From the NCBI GenBank assembly GCA_009700155.1, contig WLMP01000046.1, positions 1 through 7,160 of the forward strand: a stretch of DNA of 7,160 nucleotides, written 5' to 3'. Of this stretch, positions 1-5,166 are shown in pieces. The DNA comes from Actinomycetota bacterium (GTDB lineage Bacteria; Actinomycetota; Actinomycetes; Nanopelagicales; Nanopelagicaceae). Under the pieces are notes generated by a model. It searched no databases. It was not told where the DNA came from and saw only the letters and a list, made by a program, of their open reading frames with translations. Each line of letters opens with the position of its first letter. Position 1 is the first letter of the stretch. Position numbers and translations under genes: made by a program.

Positions 1-202
1 AGGTCATGGCAAGGCATTACTAGTAAGACTTGCAAAGATTTGCCTGGATCGGGGCTATCCAAGGCTGCAATGGTGGGTATTGGATTGGAATAAGAGCGCA
101 ATAGATTTTTATCATTCTATTGGAGCACATGCAATGGATGAGTGGACAGTATTCAGAGTTTCTGGGAATGAACTAAGAAAACTCGCGAATACCGAAAATT
201 AG
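1..202 (+). CDS. GNAT-family N-acetyltransferase, C-terminal part (5' end outside window)
   Basis: The frame starting at base 2 is open from the window edge to a TAG at 200-202 and gives 66 residues. They begin with GHGKALL, which is the end of the acetyl-CoA pyrophosphate-binding motif (R/Q-x-x-G-x-G/A) of GNAT enzymes. Then come LQWWVLDWNKSAIDFYHSIGA and MDEWTVFRV, the usual beta5-alpha4 and C-terminal strands of this fold. The 'W-x-VLDWN...AI-FY...GA...EW...R' pattern is that of the spermidine/spermine (diamine) N-acetyltransferase-like subgroup, so a small polyamine or amino-acid-like amine is a plausible substrate. The substrate cannot be read from the C-terminus alone. The next gene starts 35 bp downstream on the same strand, so co-transcription is likely. 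The fold call is firm; the substrate is a guess. Confidence 0.88.
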   Translation, partial: GHGKALLVRLAKICLDRGYPRLQWWVLDWNKSAIDFYHSIGAHAMDEWTVFRVSGNELRKLANTEN

Positions 203-219
203 CTTCACCTTCGAAGAAA

Positions 220-238
220 TGGGAGTAGATTTATCCCA
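220..238 (+). promoter_or_regulatory. Ribosome binding site of the 49-residue gene inside a possible small hairpin
   Basis: GGGAG at 221-225 is the only Shine-Dalgarno-like sequence before the ATG at 238, with a long 12-nt spacer. TGGGA (220-224) can pair with TCCCA (234-238) around a 9-nt loop. That would hide the site and the first base of the start codon. A five-pair stem is weak and may be chance. Confidence 0.25.
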
Positions 239-387
239 TGATAAAAGCCGTTAAAAGACTTCTTGCTCTGTTTGGAATTGTCTTGGTTGTATTTGGTGCA
301 ATTAAGAGCTTGTTCAATTGGCTTGCTAGAACTGAAAATGATGAATACGAAGTATGGAACGATGATGAAGAACGAGAAGACGCTTAG
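238..387 (+). CDS. Small single-helix membrane protein with acidic C-terminal tail, 49 aa
   Basis: An ATG at 238 opens a 49-codon frame ending in TAG at 385-387. An in-frame TAG at 226-228 excludes a longer form. The product has a short basic N-terminus (MIKAVKR), one hydrophobic helix at about residues 8-24 (LLALFGIVLVVFGAIKS), and a strongly acidic tail from about residue 33 (ENDEYEVWNDDEEREDA). Positive-inside reasoning puts the N-terminus in the cytoplasm and the tail outside. It has the general shape of short actinobacterial anchor proteins with acidic, tryptophan-containing tails, but I do not recognise a specific family. Its TAG overlaps the GTG of the next gene by one base, which implies translational coupling and supports it being real. 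Function unknown. Confidence 0.62.
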   Translation: MIKAVKRLLALFGIVLVVFGAIKSLFNWLARTENDEYEVWNDDEEREDA

Positions 388-767
388 TGAGTGCTGAATA
401 TATTCCTGGTACTTGCAATATCGGTAAAGGGGAAATTAGGCGCCGGCAATTAGTTGCTATCTTCGGATTATTTTTAACAACATTCTCAGCAGCGACAATT
501 ATCGCTACAGATCAAAGTAAAAATTCTAGATTATCCATATTTTTACCAGCTTTAATTTTTTCAATCGGATTTGTCCAATCAAGAAAGAAGTTTTGCTTAG
601 CATATGGATTAGCTGGCACATTTAACTTTGGTAAGTTGGGTCAAATTTCCAAAGTTCAATCAAATGAAGATCGTAAATCCGATCGAAAAACTGCAGTTTC
701 AATTTTGTTTCAATCAGCCGCTCTGGCAGCATTTATAACCGCTGTATTTTTTGTATTACCTTTATAA
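387..767 (+). CDS. Conserved actinobacterial-type membrane protein with N-terminal YIPGTCNIG motif, 126 aa
   Basis: The start is GTG at 387-389, overlapping the previous stop (TAGTG). The N-terminus EYIPGTCNIGKGEIRRRQ, with Cys10, precedes three hydrophobic segments at about residues 21-41, 48-66 and 102-125. Between the second and third lies SRKKFCLAYGLAGTFNFGK, with Cys70. From memory, this combination of CNIG-x-x-EI-x-x-R at the start and an FC-x-x-(F/Y)GL-x-G-x-FNFG segment after the second helix recurs in short hypothetical proteins of many actinobacteria. I know no assigned function. Two cysteines in otherwise conserved segments could bind a cofactor or form a disulfide, but that is only inference. 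Its 3' end overlaps the convergent ABC ATPase gene by 6 bp. The gene is clear; the role is unknown. Confidence 0.8.
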   Translation: MSAEYIPGTCNIGKGEIRRRQLVAIFGLFLTTFSAATIIATDQSKNSRLSIFLPALIFSIGFVQSRKKFCLAYGLAGTFNFGKLGQISKVQSNEDRKSDRKTAVSILFQSAALAAFITAVFFVLPL

Positions 768-1541
768 ATCTTCATAACTAGAGGGTAATTCACCAACATT
801 TAGAAATTTTAAGTATTTTTCAGTTATCTCACCCGGCTTACCTGAGGCAAGCATTTGTCCTTTGTGAAGCCAAATTGCATGATCACAAAGCTCGTTAACA
901 GATGACAGTGCGTGTGAAACAATTAAAATCGTTCTAGCCTCTTGGCATAACTGACGCATTTTATTAAAGGATTTTTCCTTAAAAGCTGCATCGCCGGCAG
1001 ATAAGGCCTCATCTAAAAGTAAAATATCAGGTGTCATGTTTACAGCAACAGAAAATGCCACTCTGCTATACATTCCTGAACTGTAAGTGCGAACAGGCAT
1101 ATCAATAAATCCTTCAGGCAAATCTGCAAACTCTGCAATTGAATCTGTTTGAGATTCAATTTCATCTCTGCTTAGTCCAGCTGCAAGACCACCTAAAATA
1201 ATATTATCCCGACCAGATAGTGCTTTATTAAAACCTACTCCTAGCGCCAATAAAGTAGATATCTTTCCGTTAACTGAAATTCGCCCCTCAGTTGGCGGCA
1301 GAATTCCCGCAATTGATCTCATTAACGTGGATTTACCTGCTCCATTTGCACCAACAATTCCCAATACTGAGCCATGCGGAATATCTAAATTTAAGTTCTT
1401 AACTGCTTCAACTTTTTTTGTTCTTATCTTTTCGCCACGGCTTGCTCGCATTAAGGCATTCTTCAACGTTTTCTTTGACTCCACGTTGATCGTATAACTG
1501 ATTGAAAGATTTTGAATTTGAACTGCCAAGCTGTCTGGCAT
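762..1541 (-). CDS. wzt: Polysaccharide ABC exporter, ATP-binding subunit (Wzt/TagH/RfbE type), 259 aa
   Basis: This is the ATPase that powers export of an undecaprenyl- or decaprenyl-linked glycan through the permease encoded just upstream. Counting from the ATG at 1541, Walker A is GANGAGKST at 64-72. The signature is YSSGM at 153-157, the Wzt/TagH variant of LSGGQ. Walker B is ILLLDE at 173-178 and the switch histidine is H210 (IVSH). The GVGFNKALSGRDNI segment at 101-114 is typical of this subfamily. At 259 residues it has only the nucleotide-binding domain and lacks the C-terminal carbohydrate-binding domain of long Wzt proteins. Its size is close to the mycobacterial galactan-exporter ATPase. 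A start further upstream at 1607 is possible in frame, but it would overlap the permease by 56 bp and add 22 non-homologous residues. The ATG at 1541 lies 10 bp after the permease stop. No strong Shine-Dalgarno is seen, so coupling is likely. The glycan is not known. Confidence 0.93.
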   Translation of the reverse strand: MPDSLAVQIQNLSISYTINVESKKTLKNALMRASRGEKIRTKKVEAVKNLNLDIPHGSVLGIVGANGAGKSTLMRSIAGILPPTEGRISVNGKISTLLALGVGFNKALSGRDNIILGGLAAGLSRDEIESQTDSIAEFADLPEGFIDMPVRTYSSGMYSRVAFSVAVNMTPDILLLDEALSAGDAAFKEKSFNKMRQLCQEARTILIVSHALSSVNELCDHAIWLHKGQMLASGKPGEITEKYLKFLNVGELPSSYEDL

Positions 1542-1551
1542 CGTAGTTTTA

Positions 1552-2427
1552 CTATGAGATGCGGACGGCAAAATCACGCTCCCTAGAAATAAAGAAATAA
1601 CCACCAAGTAAAACTGATAACAGGCACCAAACTAGACAACCAATCGCTTGAGAGAGTGTTGGCGTTGCGCCATCTATCCAAATTCTTGAATTAGCAGAGA
1701 GTATTGGCCCAAGTGGATTCAAATAAAGAATGATTCTAAACCATCCTGTGATCATATCTGGCTGCCATAAAACAGGGGATGCGTATAACCAAATCCTCAT
1801 GATGTATGAAAGTAGCTTGGTTGTGTCTCTGAAATAAACATTTAAAGTTGCAAATAATAGAGTTAGACCAAAACTTGTTAATGCTAATACAACAAATAAA
1901 AGTGGAACAAATAGATAATTCCAAGTTAAACCAGGTATTGAAGTATCATCAAGAATTAATTTTCCAATTACCACAATGCTTATATAAACAGGAATAGTTG
2001 GCCAAAATTGTCGTGCAGCACTTATAGCGCTAGAAAGTGGAAGCAATGATCTTGGAAAGGCTTGATTTAGAATTAATCTGCCACCTGAAGTAATTGATTG
2101 TGCGCCCGAAAGTATGCAGTTTTGAGCAAAATAAAATGTAAACAATCCAATCAAAATATGACACAAAGTAGTAAAGCCACTTAATCCACCTCTACCGCCT
2201 TGGATTATTGTTACTAATAAGAAGTAAATTAATGCCAAAAATAATGGGTTTAATACCAGCCAAACATTTCCAAGCTTTGAGTCAAGATACTCAGCCTTGT
2301 CTGTAAATTTTGATAACTCGGTAGCAAATTCACGACGGCGCCAAAAATCCCTTAAATAAGGTTTTAGTGGCGGCAAACTAGATTTATGAGGTTCGAATAC
2401 CTGAACCTGATTTTTTCCCTCATCCAT
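1552..2427 (-). CDS. wzm: Polysaccharide ABC exporter, membrane permease subunit (Wzm/TagG type), 291 aa
   Basis: An ABC-2-type inner-membrane permease that partners the Wzt-like ATPase. A soluble N-terminal part (about 1-55) ends with LGNVWLVLNPLF, the family's interface-helix-to-TM1 pattern. About six membrane segments follow, near residues 60-76, 88-108, 132-154, 171-196, 203-225 and 258-280. Family marks are NVYFRD at 196-201, SPVLW at 217-221 and LNPLGPIL at 236-243. The C-terminus ends with the usual amphipathic SRERDFAVRIS. Length and layout match Wzm/TagG/RfbD and the mycobacterial galactan permease. The ATG at 2427 is only 5 bp after the terC stop and has no clear ribosome binding site, so translation is probably coupled to terC. 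The exported glycan (O-antigen-like, galactan or teichoic) cannot be told, since no glycosyltransferase lies in the window. Confidence 0.92.
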   Translation of the reverse strand: MDEGKNQVQVFEPHKSSLPPLKPYLRDFWRRREFATELSKFTDKAEYLDSKLGNVWLVLNPLFLALIYFLLVTIIQGGRGGLSGFTTLCHILIGLFTFYFAQNCILSGAQSITSGGRLILNQAFPRSLLPLSSAISAARQFWPTIPVYISIVVIGKLILDDTSIPGLTWNYLFVPLLFVVLALTSFGLTLLFATLNVYFRDTTKLLSYIMRIWLYASPVLWQPDMITGWFRIILYLNPLGPILSANSRIWIDGATPTLSQAIGCLVWCLLSVLLGGYFFISRERDFAVRIS

Positions 2428-2432
2428 AAGGG

Positions 2433-3332
2433 TTATTCTGCCACCTTTGATTTAGAAGTTCTTGCCAAACTGGCAATTATTGTGACAAGTAGGGTTGTAA
2501 CAATAATAGCTAGCGAGAATTGAGTGGAAATTTCAGGCACATGAATACCCATTATGTTATGAGTTCCTCCGCCATGAATTGCCTCTAAAACCAACTTGAT
2601 TCCGATAAATCCTAAAATTACCGATAATCCCTCATTTAGATAAATTAGTTTATTCATCAATCCGCCTAGTAGGAAATAAAGTTGGCGCAATCCCATAAGT
2701 GCAAATGCGTTTGCTGTAAACACAATATATGGATCTTTTGTTAGTCCAAAAATAGCAGGTATTGAGTCAAGAGCAAATATTAAATCAGTAAATGCAATTG
2801 CCACTAATACTATGGTTAGTGAAGAAGCTCCTCTTTTTCTTAACCATGAAATTGATCTTCCTTCTTTCCATTCCTTTTCTTGATCCTCTGTAAATAATTT
2901 ATAACTAGTATAAATAAGAAATATTCCGAAAATATAAAATACCCATGAGTATCTTGTAATTGCTGCAGATCCCAGTGCAATAAAAATTCCTCTTAAAACT
3001 AATGCCATAGCAATTCCAGCTAGCAAAACTAATTGTTGCTTTTTCTTATCAATTTGAAAACGAGCAAGAATTAAAATAAAGATAAAAAGATTATCAACTG
3101 ATAGGGAGTACTCAGTAATCCAACCTGCAAAGAACTCATTTCTAGCCTGGGAGTCACTCCATTCAACTAGTGAGTAACCAAAAATTATTGCTGCTCCAAC
3201 ATAAAATGCAGTCCATATACCCGCTTCTTTCATTGTGGTTTCTTTATTTCGCCTAATTATTGCTAAAGCTAAGTCAAAAACTAATACGGCAATAAGTACT
3301 GCAATTGTAATTTCCCATACCATTAAACTCAT
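2433..3332 (-). CDS. TerC/Alx-family integral membrane protein, probable metal (Mn2+) exporter, 299 aa
   Basis: A polytopic membrane protein with about eight to nine hydrophobic segments across 299 residues. Both TerC signature regions are present: WITEYSLSVDNLFIF at 71-85, with acidic Glu74 and Asp80, and FTDLIFALDSIPAIFGLT at 181-198, with Asp183 and Asp189 followed by Ser190. The segment DPYIVFTANAFALMGLRQLYFLL is also typical. Members such as Alx and the Bacillus MeeF/MeeY proteins have been linked to Mn2+ efflux and to metalation of exported enzymes; older members are annotated as tellurium resistance. No other ter genes are nearby, so tellurite resistance is not supported. ATG 3332 has a GAGAGG-type ribosome site (complement of 3343-3348) at a 10-nt distance; Met4 is a less likely alternative. 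Its stop is 5 bp before the wzm start. Confidence 0.93.
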   Translation of the reverse strand: MSLMVWEITIAVLIAVLVFDLALAIIRRNKETTMKEAGIWTAFYVGAAIIFGYSLVEWSDSQARNEFFAGWITEYSLSVDNLFIFILILARFQIDKKKQQLVLLAGIAMALVLRGIFIALGSAAITRYSWVFYIFGIFLIYTSYKLFTEDQEKEWKEGRSISWLRKRGASSLTIVLVAIAFTDLIFALDSIPAIFGLTKDPYIVFTANAFALMGLRQLYFLLGGLMNKLIYLNEGLSVILGFIGIKLVLEAIHGGGTHNIMGIHVPEISTQFSLAIIVTTLLVTIIASLARTSKSKVAE

Positions 3333-3341
3333 AAGGTAGAA

Positions 3342-3395
3342 ACCTCTCTTAGGTGAAGATATGAATTGGAGCCAAGATCAACTAATTCAACTTCA
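3342..3395 (-). promoter_or_regulatory. Candidate structured 5' leader of the terC-family gene
   Basis: Read on the minus strand, TGAAG (3395-3391) can pair with CTTCA (3358-3354). Directly inside, TGAATT (3389-3384) can pair with AATTCA (3367-3362), leaving a 16-nt loop. That is 11 pairs with a small internal loop. Next to it, ACCT (3354-3351) and AGGT (3345-3342) can form a small hairpin that covers the GAGAGG ribosome site. The two helices share base 3354, so they compete at their boundary. The conserved blocks of the yybP-ykoY Mn2+ riboswitch, common before terC genes, are not recognisable. TATTAT at the complement of 3395-3400 resembles a -10 box, but no -35 box fits. Confidence 0.3.
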
Positions 3396-3664
3396 TAATA
3401 GTAACTGTTAGTGACCCAGTTTTTTCCACAAATGCTGAGCTTTTGCATCCTAAATTGTGCTCACACTTACCGTTTTATCAAATACTTCAAGTTTGCATCA
3501 ATAATTTTAGGCTCTAATGCCGGCCTATTTAGTAATGAGGGACATCGGTATAGTTTGGATAAGTAAATTAAGATAATATTTAAAATTACTTTAATTACAC
3601 AAAAATATAATTTGTATCTGTACTTTAAGTTAATTTGTTGAATTTTACGCATAAATTATAAGAG

Positions 3665-3692
3665 TTGATTTAAAGTTTTAAACTGCTAAACT
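3665..3692 (+). promoter_or_regulatory. Candidate sigma70-type promoter of the HemL-like aminotransferase gene
   Basis: TTGATT at 3665-3670 (four of six bases matching TTGACA) and TAAACT at 3687-3692 (four of six matching TATAAT) are separated by 16 bp. Transcription would start near 3699, giving a leader of about 73 nt that includes the stem-loop just downstream. In such AT-rich DNA, matches of this quality also arise by chance. Confidence 0.38.
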
Positions 3693-3723
3693 ACACCAGT
3701 AAGACTACTTACGACTGGAGTGT
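3693..3723 (+). promoter_or_regulatory. Stem-loop at the start of the aminotransferase leader
   Basis: CCAGT (3696-3700) pairs with ACTGG (3714-3718), flanked by ACA (3693-3695) and TGT (3721-3723) with a 2-nt bulge. A competing inner helix, GTAAG (3699-3703) with CTTAC (3708-3712) around loop ACTA, can stack on CCA/TGG. No T-run follows, so it is not an intrinsic terminator. It may be an operator-like dyad overlapping the transcription start, or an RNA leader hairpin. Its function is not known. Confidence 0.35.
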
Positions 3724-3771
3724 GCATCACAAATATTGGTTTGAAAAAAACCACTTGTTGTACAAAACTGC

Positions 3772-5166
3772 ATGAAAACCCAAACGAACCACCAACAAAC
3801 ATTCCGCCTAGTTCCAACACATTCAAAACCACTTAATCCTGCCCGGATAGAAAAACTCTTCCAGGAGCAACTAGATAAGTACAAAAAATCCTTATTGAGT
3901 TCAGATTTAGAGTATAAGAAAGCAGTAGAGAGCATTCCACTAGGAGCTCACTCATCATTTCAATCTTTTGATCCATATCCAATCTCAATCGCATCTGCAA
4001 AGGGTGCGTGGATGACAGATGTTGATGGCAGAAAAATGCTGGACCTTTCCATGGGATTTGGTTCGATGCTTGTTGGACATTTAAATCAAGAGGTCATTTC
4101 AGAGATAAGAGAGCTTTTAACGGTGGGTACTTTGTACACAGCGCCATCACCAATCTCTAGAGATGCAGCAGAGCGCTTATGTAAGAGATTTGGTATTGAT
4201 CAAATTAGATTTACTAACTCAGGCACTGAGTCAACTATGTACGCTGTTAGAACAGCACGTGCCTACACCGGGAAAGAGGGTGTAGTAAAAGTTGAAGGTG
4301 GATACCACGGCAGTGGAGAAGCACTCTCTGTTTCAACTAAGCCAGCTTTAGACAAAGCCGGACCAGCAGAGGCACCAAACTCAATTCCTTTAAATGCAGT
4401 TTATCCAGGTGAGTCATATGTTGTGCCTTACAACAATATTGAAGCCCTAGAGAAAGTATTTAGCGAACATGCGTCAACAATTGCTTGTTTCATTGTGGAG
4501 CCAGTTCTAGAAAATATTGGAATTGTTGTACCAGATGAGGGTTATTTGGAGGCTGTCAGAGAGTTATGTGATCAGTACAAAATCGTACTAATTTTTGATG
4601 AGGTTAAAACAGGACTAACTGCAGGTCCACAAGGAGCAGCACAAAGACTTGGTGTAATTCCAGATTTAATTTGTCTTGCTAAATCTATTGGTGGCGGAAT
4701 TCCACTTGCTGCATTTGGTGGTAAATCTGAATTTATGAAACCAGTTTCAGATGGCAGAGCACCTCACCTTGGTACTTTTAATGGCCATATTTTGGCAATG
4801 GCAGCGGTTAAGGGTGTAGATAAAGTTTGTACACCAGAGGCGTTAGCAAAAGCTGAATCTTTAAATATTCAAGCATTAACTAAAATTAAAGAAATAATTG
4901 ATGAGTATGAGCTTCCTGCTCACACTGTTGGATTTGGTGTTAAAGGTTGTATTACCTGGTCTGATAAACCAGTTCGAAATTATCGCGACTATAAAGCAAC
5001 AGATTTTAATGTCGCAGAGTTATCATTCTTATGGTCGTTAAACCACGGAATTATGACTCCACCAGGCTTAGATGAACAGTGGTTAATCAGCCTTGCTCAT
5101 GGACAAGATGAGATTGATTTTATGGTTAATGACTTTAAGGAGCTAGCAAAAACTCTACGTGGGTAG
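3772..5166 (+). CDS. Class III PLP aminotransferase of the glutamate-1-semialdehyde-aminomutase-like group, 464 aa
   Basis: A fold-type I PLP enzyme. The Schiff-base lysine is K304 in LAKSIGGGIPLAAFGG and the pyridine-N aspartate is D276 in FDEVKTG. Phosphate and ring contacts come from SGTES (150-154), YHG (178-180) and GTFNG (334-338). The N-terminal IPLGAHSSFQSFDPYP segment (55-70) and the GFGSMLVGH segment (95-103) follow the layout of HemL and of HemL-like beta-amino-acid aminotransferases, not that of ornithine or GABA aminotransferases. It is longer than usual HemL (about 430) because of roughly 35 extra N-terminal residues. ATG 3772 is the most upstream start, since an in-frame TGA lies at 3742-3744; no good ribosome site is seen. 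Placed tail-to-tail against a malonate-semialdehyde-type dehydrogenase, it more likely acts on a beta/omega-amino acid than in haem synthesis. True HemL cannot be excluded without a tree or a second hemL in the genome. Confidence 0.85.
   Translation: MKTQTNHQQTFRLVPTHSKPLNPARIEKLFQEQLDKYKKSLLSSDLEYKKAVESIPLGAHSSFQSFDPYPISIASAKGAWMTDVDGRKMLDLSMGFGSMLVGHLNQEVISEIRELLTVGTLYTAPSPISRDAAERLCKRFGIDQIRFTNSGTESTMYAVRTARAYTGKEGVVKVEGGYHGSGEALSVSTKPALDKAGPAEAPNSIPLNAVYPGESYVVPYNNIEALEKVFSEHASTIACFIVEPVLENIGIVVPDEGYLEAVRELCDQYKIVLIFDEVKTGLTAGPQGAAQRLGVIPDLICLAKSIGGGIPLAAFGGKSEFMKPVSDGRAPHLGTFNGHILAMAAVKGVDKVCTPEALAKAESLNIQALTKIKEIIDEYELPAHTVGFGVKGCITWSDKPVRNYRDYKATDFNVAELSFLWSLNHGIMTPPGLDEQWLISLAHGQDEIDFMVNDFKELAKTLRG

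Larger units (their letters stand above)
3333..3771. other. Long divergent intergenic region with AT-rich core
   Basis: This 439-bp stretch separates the divergent terC-family and HemL-like genes and is the only long non-coding gap in the window. Its core, 3541-3660, has 23 G or C in 120 bases (about 19%), far below the flanking genes. I find no tRNA, no recognisable riboswitch, no insertion-sequence remnant and no long repeat. It holds the likely promoters of both genes, the candidate terC leader at its left end, and a promoter and stem-loop at its right end. A 61-codon minus-strand frame (3467-3652) inside it is probably a chance product of AT richness. Confidence 0.7.

Noticed and set aside
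1542..1607. Upstream extension of the Wzt ATPase beginning MVVISLFLG
   Set aside because: It lies in the coding end of the permease in another frame and would make a 56-bp overlap. It is not homologous to Wzt N-termini; ATG 1541, 10 bp after the permease stop, fits better.
1736..1924. 62-codon minus-strand frame inside the permease gene
   Set aside because: It is fully within wzm in another frame, has no start signal and shows no recognisable protein pattern.
2433..3332. Tellurite resistance function for the TerC-family gene
   Set aside because: No other ter genes are present; current knowledge of lone TerC proteins points to metal, especially manganese, transport.
3403..3425. Plus-strand terminator-like AACTG...CAGTT followed by six T
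   Set aside because: The stem has only five mostly A/T pairs, and there is no plus-strand gene upstream to terminate.
3333..3480. yybP-ykoY Mn2+ riboswitch before the terC-family gene
   Set aside because: I looked for the conserved GGGGAGUAG-like and CGAGACC-like blocks on the minus strand and did not find both in order. A covariance search would be decisive.
3467..3652. 61-codon minus-strand frame in the AT-rich gap
   Set aside because: Its residues (I, L, K, Y, N) are what AT-rich DNA gives by chance. It has no clear ribosome site or family pattern, though a small peptide is not formally excluded.
3705..3935. 76-codon minus-strand frame overlapping the start of the HemL-like gene
   Set aside because: Most of it is antisense to the aminotransferase N-terminus; no homologous pattern or ribosome site.
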